Shown: positions 10,120 to 21,890, counted from the first letter of the stretch. The stretch: 64,000 bases of DNA from Phascolarctos cinereus (GCF_002099425.1 NW_018343973.1:1430501-1494500), one strand, 5' to 3'. The notes: generated by a model from the sequence alone, not told the origin. Numbers and translations are program-made.

Positions 10120-11900
10120 AAGAAGTTCACACATGCAGAAAAAGAGAAATAAAAAGAGACTTGGATAGTTCTGTAGAATGTAATAGCAATCAGTTAAAGA
10201 CTATTGTCTTTGTGCAAATTAGGGTCAGGGTCTATGTGCATCATCCCCGCATATCTGGAAGCAGGTTCCTAAGCCTCTGCAATAAGCTCCAAGGACTGAG
10301 CCCTACTGGCCAGTCCCCTTGAATAAATGTTTATCAAATTTCATTGAATTGACTATAATAAATGAAGTAGATTTATATTATTGTATTTATTGAATTGTTT
10401 CCTATGGTAAAGCTACATGCAGATAAGCAGATCTTTGTTTTTCTTTTTTTTTACCCTAAATTCGATTTTTTAAATTATACGTCCCTTAATTTATGCCCTC
10501 CACCCCATGAGCCCATGACTTTTGATTGGAGAAAGCTTCGGGGTTGGGTAGGGTTGAATTTGAAAAGTTAAGGAACACAGTTCAGATTTTGCCACAGGCA
10601 AAGAATACCTAGGAAAAGATCTAGACAAGTCTCCATCATGGTTTGGGGGAAAAAAGGCTTTTTATTACTTGCCCACACCCTTGGAAGGACTCAATAGGTC
10701 TTGCTGAGCAAGATGAGGGATGTTGCTAGGGGCTGATCTCAGAACAGCTCTTTCATGTGTGACTGCTTTAACATTTAGATTGAACAAAATATCCTAAAGT
10801 CAAAATGTGCAAAATCCACAGAGATCCAAGCAGACGGATAGAGTTCATAAGCAAATTTTTTCCTTGTGAAACAATGTGAATCAAAGATTAAAAAATAAAC
10901 AATCCCCAATAGGGAAAAATGACATATCCAGAAGATTGCAGTGCATAACTTTGTAGCACAATTACTGTCTCCAGTGCCTGCACTTTCAGATTCAACTCCT
11001 GTAGAGAATTAATTATGCATGTTGTATATTGAGTTTTTCCCTGCTTGCAATTCAGGGCTGAGATTTTTCCATGCAAAGTGGAATAAAAAGCCAAGGACAC
11101 ATTGTGGCATATAAGTTAGGACACTGAGTACCATGTTGTTTGTGCCTGTCAATTTCCACTCCTTTTAGTCTGAATGATTGTTATTGACTATCTCCATTTG
11201 GTGTAAATAACTGTGTCAAAAAAGGGGAACAAACAGAGATGTGCTGGGAGTTCAGAAGAAAAAAAAAACGCCACACACTTAAAAGATGGCACCTATGTTC
11301 TGTTGCCATGGGAACGGCGCTGCAAGAGACGATTGTAGCCTATAATGCAAGACAGAAGCCGGTGAATGTGTGAAGAATTGCTTTTCTGTAGAAAAATATT
11401 TAAAATTATTTTGAAACCGTCCCACTTGGTTGATGTTTCTTGAAGCAAAATACAACAAATACAAATACATATCCTTGTCCCTCAAATAGTTCTTGATCTG
11501 TGTGTCCTCATGGATCATGGCAGTTGCACAGCTCCTGGATATTGCAAAACCATGCAGTGAGATGTGGTGAAACAAATACATTGCCTAATGAGTCAGGAAT
11601 GGTGCTTCTTTCTGCTCGTTTATAGACCTTTGCTTGACATTGGATGTGATTGCAGCTTATAGTTCCCTCCAAGGGAAAACTGTTATTTAGCTCAATTGTT
11701 TGAATAGAGTATTAACCTAGAAAATCTATGCTTGAACATTTCATGCTTGACTGTATCTGTCACAAAAGAACATTTATTTTCAGAAAGAGTACTTTCTCCA
11801 AAATTCTTTCTGCCTTACATATAATCTAGGTACACATCTGTGCCCTGTGGAAAGGTTTACCTATCTGATTTGTCATTATCTAATTATAATGGAAGCTGCA
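10120..11900. other. No assignable gene or repeat
   Basis: Mostly unremarkable AT-rich sequence. Minus-strand open frames of 70 codons (10888-11100) and 100 codons (11279-11581) show no domain. GTTGCCATGGGAAC near 11300, a one-mismatch RFX-like palindrome followed by two CpGs, is the only notable motif. Confidence 0.4.
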
Positions 11901-11909
11901 ACTTATAAA

Positions 11910-12005
11910 TGAGTAGAAAGAGTACTAATCTATCAGGCAAACGACCTGAGTAATAGTCCTGGCTTTGCGCTGAATTGTTCAACTTTAAGAAGGTCACTTA
12001 AATGG
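11910..12005 (+). mobile_element. MIR-like fragment
   Basis: GTAGAAAGAGTACTAATC, GACCTGAGTAATAGTCCTGG, then TTAAGAAGGTCACTTAA. A short and diverged sense MIR pattern. Confidence 0.5.
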
Positions 12006-12059
12006 TCTGGATTCCATTTGTTGCGGGGGTTTCTTTGGCGGGGGAGAGAAGGCATTTAA

Positions 12060-12930
12060 AAGCCTTCACAGTTTGTCTCCTTCCTCTATTTCTAGCCCCG
12101 ATTTCATTTGTCTCCCCTAAACTTCTTTATAAACCAGCCAACCTAGCCTGCTTGAAATTGGTCACAGAGGACATTCCATCTTCTATCTTCCTACTCAGCA
12201 CAAACTATCCTCCATGCTTAGAAAACTCTCCTTCCTCATCTCCACTGTTTGTCATCCCTAGTTCCCTTTTAGGCTCATCTTAAGTATCATCTCTTACATG
12301 AGGCCCTTCCTGGGAGTGCTCTCCTCCACTTCCCAGAATTATTCTATATATTTTGTGAATACTTATCTGTGTACCTGTTTCTTTAATCAATCAACAAGTC
12401 AATTATAATCAATAAAGATTTATTAAGTGCCTACTATATACCAGGCACTGTCCTAAGCTCAGGAGATATGAAAAGAGGCAAAATACAGTCCCTGCCTTCA
12501 AGGAGCTTACTATCTACTGCATGCAATGTAATGGAGGAGACAACATGCAAACAAATAGATACAAAGCTAGCTATATACAGGATAAATAAGAAATAATTAA
12601 AAGAGGAAAGGTACTAGAATTAAGAGGGATTGGAGAAGGCTTCCTGTAGAAGTTGGGATTTTAGTTGGGACTTAAAGGAAGCCAGGGAGGTCAATGGTCA
12701 GAGTTTAGGAGGCTGAGTGTCCCAAGTATTTATTAAGTACCTACAATATGTAAAGCACTATGGCTAAAAGGACAAAGAATGAAATAATCCCTATTCTCAA
12801 AGAGCTTTCACTCTTACACGTATGTCATCCCAGGAGAATGTAAGCTCCTTAGAAGGAAGCACTTTTAATTTTCTTTTTGTATCCCCAGTCTCCTGAACAT
12901 AGTAGTTACTTAATAAATAGTTGTTGAATT
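12060..12930 (+). mobile_element. L2 LINE, interrupted
   Basis: The first part (12060-12395) has TTTCTAGCCCCGATTTC and the TCATCTCTTACATGAGGCCC segment. The 3' end appears at 12830-12925 with ATGTAAGCTCCTTAGAAGGA and TAATAAATAGTTGTTGAATT. Opposite-strand L2 lies between. Confidence 0.75.
12398..12825 (-). mobile_element. L2 LINE, antisense, within the sense L2
   Basis: Two antisense L2 3' ends in a row: TTTATTAAGTGCCTACTATA at about 12419 and TATTTATTAAGTACCTACAA at about 12728. The first extends about 300 bp into the L2 3' region (GCTTCCTGTAGAAGTTGGGA near 12638). Confidence 0.75.
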
Positions 12931-13435
12931 TAATTTCCTCTTTTATAAAATAAGGATCATAATGCCTGCCAAGTCTGTGTCCCAGGGTTATGAGGCTTAA
13001 ATGAATTTGAATAAGTACAAATGCTTTAGAGGAAAAAAATTGTAAAGATTGTTCGATGGTATTGTTATCATTTCTCTGTCATCCCTGCCTCTCAACAACA
13101 CTGTATAGTCATGTCAATGGGCTGCAGGTCTAGCAAATTCAATTTTATGTAAAATGACATCATTTGAATCTCTCTTACTCTTTTTGCTGAGAAGTTGCCA
13201 CGGCAAAGTATAACTGCATTGCAGTTTCCTATGTCATTTAGTAATGTAGTGACCACTTTTTCCCTAGTTTCAGCTACAACTGACATCATAAAGTAATGAA
13301 TGCTCTTGGAGGTTTATTTAGATTCCTGCTCCCTCTTTGCTACAGAGCAATTCTAAGTTTCAGTTAAGTCTTTGCTTCTAGATGTCAAAGAGATTCGCTT
13401 AATTTTTTTGAAGTTGTATTGATACTTTTTGTTTA
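12931..13435. other. No recognisable feature
   Basis: No repeat or gene signature. GTTGCCACGGCAAA near 13194 is another one-mismatch RFX-like palindrome. Confidence 0.35.
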
Positions 13436-13439
13436 TTAT

Positions 13440-15995
13440 ACTAGAGTCATTTCCTGATGTACCTTCTCCTCCCAACATACACCAAAGTGAGCCTTTGAAC
13501 CCTCCCTTGTAAAAAATTAAAAAATAAAAATAGACAGACAGACAGATACAGATAAAAATAAAACCAAAATAAATGACTCAGCAACTGTATCCAGCAGTGT
13601 ATGCAACATTTCATACCTGTAGTTCCCACTGCTTAGTTCTCTGCTGAGAGAAGGAAGATATGTTTCATCATCTATTCTAGAACTTCCATTTTATAGAATA
13701 GTAAATGCACTATACACAGGGCAGGCAATACTATGTTCTCATAGTTGGAATATGGAACTAGGTAGAATTAAGTCTCAGTCTCTAAATTGTCAACATATTA
13801 TTTATATCTCCTTTATAACAAATAGCATAATAAATGAAAATAAATTCACACATTGGTCATGTCTGAAAATGTGTGTCTCAATCTGCACTTTTAGTCTATT
13901 ATCTCTTGTTTGGGAGGTAGAAAGACTGCTTCATCATCTGTTTTCTGGGGTCATGGTTGTATTTAAGTCTTTCAAAGTTGCTTTTCTTGCCAATGTTGTA
14001 GTCATTGTATGCATCATTCTTCTAGAACTGGTCATTTCACTCTGCATTAGTTCATATAAGTCTTTCCAGTTTCCTCTGAACCCTTCCCTTTCATCATTTC
14101 TTATGGTATAATAATATTCTATTACATTTACAGATCGTAATTTGTTGCCATTCTCCAATTGATGAGTCCCTTTCCTTAATTTGCAGGGTTTTGCTAGAAC
14201 AAAAAGCATCTCTATGAATATTCTTATACATGTAGGTCTTTTTCTACTTTCTTTGATTTCACTGGGGCATAGGCCAAGTAGTCCCAAATAGTGGTACTTC
14301 TGGGTCAAATAGTATGCAACATTTAGTGACTGGAGGTGTAGTTCCAAATTGTTTCTCAGAATGGCTAAACTAGTTCATAGTTCCACCTACGAATTAGTGT
14401 GCCTGCCCTCCCAAATTCCCTCCAACAATTGCTATTTTCCTTTTTTGTCATCTTTGTTAATCTGATGTGTGTGAAGTATGTGAGGGAACCTCAGTGTTAT
14501 TCTAATTTGCATTTCTCTTATTACTAGTGATTTGGAATATCTTTCATATGGTTGCTGTTAGCTTGTCTTTTTTCTTTTGAGAATTACCTGTTTATATCCT
14601 TTAATCATTTATCTATTGAGAAATGACTCTTGTTCCTAATGTACAAGGTATTACAAAAGTATTAGTTCAGTTTTAGGCTACTGAAGTTTCTTTTTTTCTT
14701 TTTGTGAGGCAATTGGGGTTAAGTGATTTGCCCAGGGTCACACAGCTAGTGTCAAATGTCTGAAGCCAGTCTCGAACTCAGGTCCTCCTGACTCCAGGGG
14801 GGTACTCTATCCACTATGCCACCTAGCTGCCCCCAGGCTGTTAAAGTTTAAATACCGGAGACCCTGTATTTGAATCTCTTTTCTATATATCTCACATAGC
14901 AGGCTTTTATTAGAAAATCTTGTTACAGACATTTTTCTCAATTAGCCATTTCCCTTCTAATTTTAACTGCACTGATTTTGCTTGTGCAAAAGCTTCTCAA
15001 TTTTATAGAATCAAAATTGGCCATTTCACTTCTTATGACCCTCTCCATGCCTTGTTTAGACAAGAACTCTTCCCCTATCCATTATTGCGAAAAGTATCTA
15101 CTACTCTGCTACCCTAATTTATTTATGATGTGATTTATTAGGTCTAGGTCATGTTTCCACTCTAAAGCTTGTTAAATGAGATGTTTGTTTAAACCTAATT
15201 TCTGCCAGCCTACTTTCCAGTTTTTCCTCAGTTTTTGTTGAATGAGTCCTTATGGCAGTAGTTGGGGTCCTTAAGTTTATTGAAGTTTATGCCACTATAT
15301 TTATTTACTTATGTTTCTTATATGTCTAATTTGTTCCAATCATCAACTTTTCTATTTTTTTAACCAGTACCAAATAATTTTGATGATTACTACTTTGTAG
15401 TATACTGCTTTGAGATCTAGCTACTGCTAGGCTTCCTAAACCCACTTCCTTATTTCATTTCCTTTGAGATCCTTGACCTTTTGTTCCTCCAGATGAGATA
15501 TGTTATTAGTTTTTCTAGTTCTACAAGTAATCTTTTGGTAGTTTGATTGATGTGGCATTAAATAGCTAAATTATTTAGGTAGTATTGTCATTTTTATTAT
15601 ACTGGCATGGCCCAGCCATGAACGTGTCTCTCAATTACTTAATTTTGTCTTTATTTCTAGAAAGAATGTTTTGTATTTGCACCTGTCATTCCTATATGTC
15701 TTGGTATGTGGGTTCCCAAATACTATACACATGATGTAGTTTTTTTAAATGGAATTTCTCTTCCTATCTTTTCTTGATGAGTTCTGTTTGTAAGAAACAC
15801 AAAGCCTGATGAGTTGTATGGGTTTGTTTTCTATCCTGCTACTTTGCTAAAGTCATAATTTCGATTCATTTTAGTTTAACCTCTAGGGTTCTCTAAGTGC
15901 ACCATCATATCATCGGCAAAAAGTCACAATATTGTTTTTTCTTTGCCTCTACTTATCTCCTTGATTTATTTTTGAGTCATTATTGCAGCCAATTG
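13440..15995 (-). mobile_element. Older L1 retrotransposon, antisense, 5' truncated
   Basis: Reads 3' to 5' across the window: a 3' UTR-like part (13440-13930), the ORF2 C-terminus (13934-14347, with VNVIEYYYTIRNDE and WKDLYELMQSEM), a mid-ORF2 stretch (14880-15800), and the reverse transcriptase catalytic box FADDMM at about 15902-15919. It is more diverged than the sense L1 copies, with many stops. A CORE-SINE interrupts it at 14690-14834. Confidence 0.85.
14690..14834 (-). mobile_element. Marsupial CORE-SINE, antisense, inside L1
   Basis: Complete antisense copy from its poly-A (poly-T here) to GCCACCTAGCTGCCCC. The flanks AGGCTACTGAAGTTT (14675-14689) and AGGCTGTTAAAGTTT (14835-14849) are a 15-bp target duplication with three mismatches, so it is older than the exact-duplication SINEs elsewhere. 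Confidence 0.92.
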
Positions 15996-16013
15996 TGTGG
16001 CAGTAGCACTTAC

Positions 16014-16089
16014 CACATAACCATTACATTCAGGGGGACGATATCTTTGACAGACTGATGACTTCTCTAGTTCCAGTCGGACCCGCCAC
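16014..16089 (-). other. Candidate exon (76 bp), downstream of the pair
   Basis: On the minus strand an acceptor CTTCCTCTTTTTTGTAG precedes the segment and GTAAGTGC follows it. Two frames matter. The one in phase with the neighbouring candidate exon reads VAGPTGTREVISLSKISSP and then stops 16 bases before the donor. The other stays open and reads WRVRLELEKSSVC then QRYRPPECNGYV. I do not recognise the protein. Three CpGs survive, which is unusual in this CpG-poor DNA. It lies just beyond the antisense L1. Confidence 0.35.
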
Positions 16090-16165
16090 CTACAAAAAAG
16101 AGGAAGGAATTAACTGGCCTTACTTGCCCACCAAAATGCCCTGTCCTCCAAATTTACTTACTTAC

Positions 16166-16218
16166 TTTTGCTTTAGTCAAAGCCCTCATCTTCTCAGGGT
16201 CCTTGATCTCAGGTGGTG
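16166..16218 (-). other. Candidate exon (53 bp), upstream of the pair
   Basis: A minus-strand acceptor TTTCTTTCCTCCTAG is followed by 53 bases and the strong donor GTAAGTAAG. Only one frame is open. It reads PPEIKDPEKMRALTKAK and ends in phase 0. The intron to the next candidate exon would be 76 bp with a good pyrimidine tract. Four strong splice signals in 210 bp with an open frame suggest a real, possibly terminal, part of a host transcript, but the gene is not identified. A decayed gene or a non-coding transcript is also possible. Confidence 0.4.
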
Positions 16219-16539
16219 CTAGGAGGAAAGAAATGTATTAAAGTTATTCACATTAAATCACAAATGGCTGATAACTCTATAACTCTTCTAGAAGTATATT
16301 TTGGGGGGGGATGTTTGGGGTATTTTTCCAGTTTGTTTAATTTTTAAAATAAATTTATTTTTATTTCTTTTGGTTTTATTTTGTTTTGTTTTTATATCAC
16401 CTATAGTTCCCAGTATATGCCCATCCTCAATAGCCATTCCTTATAACAAAGAATATAAAAGAGGAGGGGGGGGTAATAGTTCAGCAAAATTAACAGGTAC
16501 ATTGAATAAGTCATACATTCTACAATGCCCTCCATCCAC

Positions 16540-16680
16540 CTCTGCAAAAACACCTCATATCTCTTCTCATTATCTTCCTGCTAGAATATAAGCTCTTGGA
16601 GGGCAGGAACCATTTCCTTTTCGCCTTTGTATCCCTACTGCCTAGAACATTAGTGCCTACACTGAATAAATGCTTGTTGA
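16540..16680 (+). mobile_element. L2 LINE 3' end
   Basis: TATAAGCTCTTGGAGGGCAG, TTTGTATCCCTACTGCCTAG, then AATAAATGCTTGTTGAATTG. Confidence 0.85.
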
Positions 16681-16919
16681 ATTGAATTAGCTAGGCTAGC
16701 TAAGCTCAGAGAGGCCCTTTACCTGATTGGCTACTAGATTACCAATTTTTCAGTCACTCTCAAAGCCTATCCACTGAATTGTAGAGGAATTGCAGTCTGT
16801 ACAGAAGAAGCACCCACAACAACAGTATGTGAAGTATTGAAGGAAGTGCCTAGCACAGGGAAATAAAAACAATAGGTACTTGAAGCTAGTAATATCACAT
16901 ATGAATAAGTCAAATGAAT

Positions 16920-17000
16920 GAAAAAGCATTTATTAACTGATTACCATGTGCCAGACACTGTGCCAAGTATTGAGAATACAAAAACAAAAAGGAGGAGAGA
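16920..17000 (-). mobile_element. L2 LINE 3' end, antisense fragment
   Basis: AAAAAGCATTTATTAACTGA followed by TGTGCCAGACACTGTGCC. Confidence 0.75.
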
Positions 17001-17495
17001 ATAGAAGAATGTATAGATAAAGGAAAGTGGAGACCAGGAAGGGAGTTTTGATTTACAGAATCACACGACTGAAGAGTTGTTGTATAGGAAGTGTGGAAAT
17101 GAACTTGGGATTTTGAAAGCTATATATGCCAGCAGGGAGCAAGCTTTGGCAGGTTCTACAAAGCTGAAACATCTCCAAAGATGATCCCAGTGATGTTCTG
17201 TGTGTCTGCTATCTGTGACCCACCCTAGCTAAATTGGGAAAGGCTCATCATCATGTTGGCCACCAAGTGATGAGCTGTTTGACCACAGAAGCTCAAAACA
17301 ATCATCTACCAAGAGAGCATTTTCCCTCTGTGTCAACGGAGGAAGAAGCCACTCAGACAAAATCACTTATTAAATTTTGAAGTATTGCTCCCTTAAATAT
17401 GTGTTGATTTGAGTTGCATCTTAACCCTTATGTCCCAGATCTAGAAGAGAAAAGACAAAACAATGAATGGTTTTGTTTTTCGTTTTGGTTGTTTG
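17001..17495. other. No recognisable feature
   Basis: No clear repeat end or exon-like segment. Confidence 0.35.
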
Positions 17496-17496
17496 G

Positions 17497-17637
17497 GTTT
17501 TTTTTGAGACAGTCAGGGTTAAGTGACATGCCCAGGGTCAAACAGCTAGTAAGTGTCTGAGGCCAGATTTGAGCTCAGGTCTTCCTTACTCCAGGACCAG
17601 TGCTCTATCCCCTGGACCACCTACCTAGCTGCCCCTC
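17497..17637 (-). mobile_element. Marsupial CORE-SINE, antisense
   Basis: Poly-T, GGGTTAAGTGACATGCCCAG, CAGCTAGTAAGTGTCTGAGG, then ACCTAGCTGCCCC. The head carries a small duplication (CACCTACCTAGC). No clean target duplication is seen. Confidence 0.9.
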
Positions 17638-17892
17638 TATTCTTATCTTCTTAATTAAACAATGCCTAAATAGGGATTTAGAATGCCAAACTAATGGTCA
17701 CTCTAAGCTGATACTTCATTAAAATACAGCATAAAGACTGGGAGTTTGAAACGACTGTGGAGACAGCAATGATAACAACTAAAATGAACATTGTAGACTC
17801 TGTTTTGCCACTATATGTCATAGGTGCCATGTTCACATCTTACAATCTCATGAGCATCGTTCCTTCTGCAATCACCACAATTGAAAGTTTCT

Positions 17893-18150
17893 CTAAGTCA
17901 GTACTTCCTAATCAGTTCTTAACCATGAATAGCCTTCATGTGGTCCATGAACTTGAACGGAATAAAAAATTATCTTTTATTTTCAGTAACATCCAAATGA
18001 AACATAACACTTCTTTCAGTTATGAATGTGTGTGAATTTTCATTCAGTTATGAATTTGGGCAACAAAACATTATTTTGAAAGGTGTCTTTAGAATACCAA
18101 AGGGGTCCATGACACAAAAAAGTTCACAAACCCCTATTTTAAGAGAAGTC
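17893..18150 (+). mobile_element. hAT-type non-autonomous element (probable)
   Basis: CAGTTCTTAACCATGAATAG at the left and, at the right, AGGGGTCCATGACACAAAAA then AAACCCCTA, a degenerate inverted pair of the GGTTAAGAACCCCTG type. The same terminal motif is much better preserved in the element at 27303-27751. An 8-bp duplication was not found. Confidence 0.55.
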
Positions 18151-18639
18151 AGACATTCTCTGTTCCTATGTGCTATAATCAAACACTCTATCATCTGTTG
18201 CTCACATTTTAAATTATAGCATAGACATAGCATAGCTATTAGATTTGTCCAGACAGGACAAGCCTCCAACTTGCCCGTGAGTCAGAACAGTTTCATCATT
18301 TTAGAGTCCCACCATGAAGAATAAAACACAAGCTTTCAACATCCATTTCTCATTTCATATAATCTAGCATTTAGTAATAGTTCCATTAAAAAAATTTCTG
18401 GGCCTTGAAATGTATTTTTTCCCTCAAAAAGTATGTTGATCTAAAAAGCCAAAATGATTATTCTTTATGGATGTCCCTTCCATGAGAAGCACAAACCAGG
18501 ACTCTATTTTGAGAATGAACTGTCATGTGACTCTTGAAAAAATTCTATGTATTCAGGCTCCCCCTGTTGGAAAAACAATAAAGAACAAGGTTATGTGTAG
18601 TTCTGTCTATGAAATGAGCAAAACAATGGCTAATCACCC

Positions 18640-19010
18640 AATCCACAAGCACTTATTAAGTGCCTGCTATGTGCCGGGTGCTGTGCTAGATGCTATGGAT
18701 GCATATTTTTTAAAATAGAAAAAAATTTTAAATAGTATAAAAATATCAATTGCACAAAGAGAAAAAAGGAAAAGAAAAATCCCAGTTCTCAAGAAGCTTA
18801 TACACTATCAGAACAGACAACACACGCAAATATGTATGTTTATACGTATGAACACATATGTAATTACATACAGAGTAAATTAAAAATAGTTCATAAATAT
18901 GAGGTGATTGGAGAGAGAGCAATTAGGATGATCAGAAAAAACTCCATATAAAAGGTGATGTTTGAGCTGCATCTTGAAGGAAGAGAGGAATGACACCTTG
19001 AGGGGATGGT
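18640..19010 (-). mobile_element. L2 LINE 3' end, antisense
   Basis: AAGCACTTATTAAGTGCCTG, TGTGCCGGGTGCTGTGCTAG, TCAAGAAGCTTATACACTA, then TTTGAGCTGCATCTTGAAGG. Confidence 0.8.
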
Positions 19011-19414
19011 AGGGTCAAGTGAAGTGTTTTTTGTTTGTTTTTAAGATGCGGAAGATTTAGGTATGTTTATATTTAGCAATTAATGAATTAATTTTAAAAC
19101 AGCATTGATGTAAAATCCCATTAATGTAAGTTCATATTTAGCAATGAAAAAATTGATCGTAAAACAACCTTGATATAAAATCCCAGCATAATACTGGTGA
19201 TTGTCACAGTGGAGGATAGAGTTAGCCATCAGTTTGCTTCCTCTACTCTACTAGATAGGAGCAGGACTGAATCTTTCCCTCTTCTTTCCTGTCTCCTCCC
19301 AGAAGGATGTTTTACAACATAATTTTTTTTCTCCAGATATCACCTTCTGCTTCCTATTTCCTTTCTGGAGATTTAATCAGCCACACCCTAATTGCAACAA
19401 TTATCTCACTCTCA

Positions 19415-19490
19415 GATAATGTATGTAAAGCATTTTGCAAACCTTAGAGTGCTGTATAAATGCTAGCTATCATTATTATGATTATAAATT
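19415..19490 (+). mobile_element. MIR 3' end fragment
   Basis: GTAAAGCATTTTGCAAACC then GCTGTATAAATGCTAGCTAT, the 3' end of a sense MIR. Confidence 0.65.
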
Positions 19491-20880
19491 ATTGTTGTTG
19501 TTGCTATTAGCATACATTTCCTCTCTCCATTTTATGAAGTGTATATCAGTAGAAAACTTATTCAATCACAAGAAATTGAAGCCCCCATTTAGGAAAATTT
19601 CTAACATGCAGACAGACAGGTTTGGCTCTTTGCCCAAATTTAATGTTATATATCTCTAGCTAACCCCTGGCCTTTTTGTGTGTTTAGGGTCAGGATACAG
19701 GAAACATTTAGGTAAAAGAAGACAGCAGAGTATATTACAGTATTTGTTACTGGTCAGACTTAAGGAGGGAAAGTTGGGGGGTAAAATCAGCCCTTTTGGG
19801 GGAACTTCCCTCAGTCCTTGAAAAGTTGAGTGTAACTGAGACTTTAGTTTAAGTCCTGTTATGAAATGCTTGCAGGACTCATTGGCCTATCTCAATCCCT
19901 TCCTTCTCTGCCACAGTTCAGTCTTTCAGCATCTTCTTTTTAGTTTTTCCTTTTAATTTTGCCCCTTTGCTATTGATTGCTTCCCACCCAATTCATTAAG
20001 TCCCATGGAAGTCTGGGACTCCATCTGACCACTGTTGGTATTGCTACTTGGCTCTTGCAATCCCTGCTCATTCCTCTCAGTCTATCTAACTCTCACAAAT
20101 TGTTTATGTCCTTCTAAAACATCCTGGACATGACTGAAGTCCACCTTTCAGCTCAAAGATTATAGCTGTCCAGAATCTTTCTCGGAACTGTGAGGGAATG
20201 CATGTCACTTTGTACTACAAATCCTAGCATGTCAGTCAGTTCTCAAACCCCTATTACACCAGAATCACAAACTGCCAGTGTTGGAAAGCACATCAGAGAC
20301 CACTCAATACCACTTACCCCTGAATACCAACCCCCTTTACACCATGCAGATAGATAGTCAACTGGCAAAGACTGGTGTAAAAAAAAAATTGATGTGTATT
20401 TCTTTTGTCCCAGATTGTTAACTAAACCAATGTAAAAAAAAAATCTACTAAACAGAAATTTAGCTAATGCTGGGGAGAAATAGTAATTAACACATGTAAA
20501 TAAGCTAGCTTCTTTTGGCTGAAGAGCAAAAAAATCTAATTATACACTTATCTGAAAGATGGGATTTTTCAGTAATTGTGGCAAAATTCATAAAAATATA
20601 TTTATCTAATTATTAGACACAAGTCATATGAAATACTCTTCAAAATTCTAAACAAATTGCAACCTTTCATATTAAAATATCTTTCTTATATTAGTTTATT
20701 AAAGAAATTCATTGGCTTCATTATACACCACAATGGAGAAGCCAGTTTTGAATATCTTATTTTAAAAACCTTATTATACATTATATATAATATATTATAC
20801 ATATATTATTATATATTACATGTATATGAACCATATAAATATATTTAGATAAATGCAATTTTATTATATACGCACATATG
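19491..20880. other. No gene; short AT-rich repeats only
   Basis: Unclassified sequence. An AT-rich stretch (20770-20850) is dominated by TATA/ATTA. A short ATCACAAACTGCCAGTG motif near 20265 may be a MIR-family remnant. Confidence 0.4.
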
Positions 20881-20930
20881 AAGAGGAGTGTCCTTTTGGA
20901 TGATGTCTATAGTGGAAGGCTGCTGCTGCT

Positions 20931-20944
20931 GTTACCATAGCAAC
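20931..20944. promoter_or_regulatory. Perfect RFX X-box motif
   Basis: GTTACCATAGCAAC fits the palindromic consensus GTNRCC-NN-RGYAAC at every position. RFX factors bind this motif at ciliary, neuronal and MHC class II genes. It sits in sequence without a recognised repeat, preceded by a GCTGCTGCT run. Binding is inferred from the motif only. Confidence 0.5.
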
Positions 20945-21479
20945 AGGATCTCCAACATCCTTGCAGTCACACTGCTTACCATGGAGGACAGCAGCTGCAT
21001 TATTATTCTGTCCTCATCTGTGTTTGTCTGATTAAAAATGTCCTCCAATATGTTTCTGAGATATCAACTTCAATCTAAGTAAATCTTAGTGCCTTCATTC
21101 CTGCCTCTCCCTTGTCTTCTTCCTAACACTTCCATTTTGTGTGGTAAAAAAGACAATTGAGTTCTATTATTTTACCCATGGAGAGAAGAGTGTTTTATCA
21201 TGAACATCCAATTCAATCCTAGAGGTTAAGTTGAAGAGCTAGAGTAAAATTAAAATTCTTCACCCCTTATCTCATTCACTGCAAGCTTCCTCCTGATAGT
21301 CTATGTGAACACTTTCTTTCTCTTTTCTTATGTAGTGGACTCTGGACTCACTCTGCCAGAGTGAAGTTTGCTACATCTCCCCCCTCAATAATCTAAAGGT
21401 ATCAGCTTCAACCCCATATTGGAATGCTCCTCCACTATTAGCTACCCAAGGCTTGTGCCCTAGTTCCATTTAGCCAATT

Positions 21480-21890
21480 AGTATCAATTAGCTTTTACAA
21501 AAAGATATTCACTTCAAAGATATAGCAAGAACAGAAGTAAAACATTTCCCTCCTACACCTGGTAGCACACTCTCTTTTACACCACCTCCTTCTCTGAGGA
21601 GAGTAGCCTCAAACTTAACACAGTTCCTACATAGCATTTGTTCCACCAAGTTCACTTCCAACTGTAGCATGGCCAGTCGGTTCTCTGCTTCTCTGATACC
21701 GCAATATTGGGTAGAGCAAGATGCTCAGGATTTTGCTCTTCTCCATCTGACTTCCAATTAATCTCAGCAGAGAGTCCAACTCCTGAACTCCCAGTGGGTC
21801 ACGCTTCTTACCTTTCAAAGCTCACAAGGTGGTAACCCTCTCTAGTTTGTTTCAACTAAAAGAAGAAAGAATAAATACAACAGACAGAAA
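21480..21890 (-). repeat. Unclassified dispersed repeat, copy 2
   Basis: Shares AAGATATAGCAAGAAC and, about 300 bp later, TTTCAAAGCTCACAAGGT with the copy at 9265-9740. The minus strand has an open frame of 63 codons (21627-21818) with no domain I recognise. LTR-type origin is a guess. Ends are not defined. Confidence 0.4.

Noticed and set aside
21804-21860. Minus-strand segment with TTTCTTCTTTTAG, a 44-bp open frame and GTAAGAAG
   Set aside because: It coincides with the block shared between the dispersed repeat copies at 9.6 and 21.8 kb, so it is repeat sequence and not a host exon.
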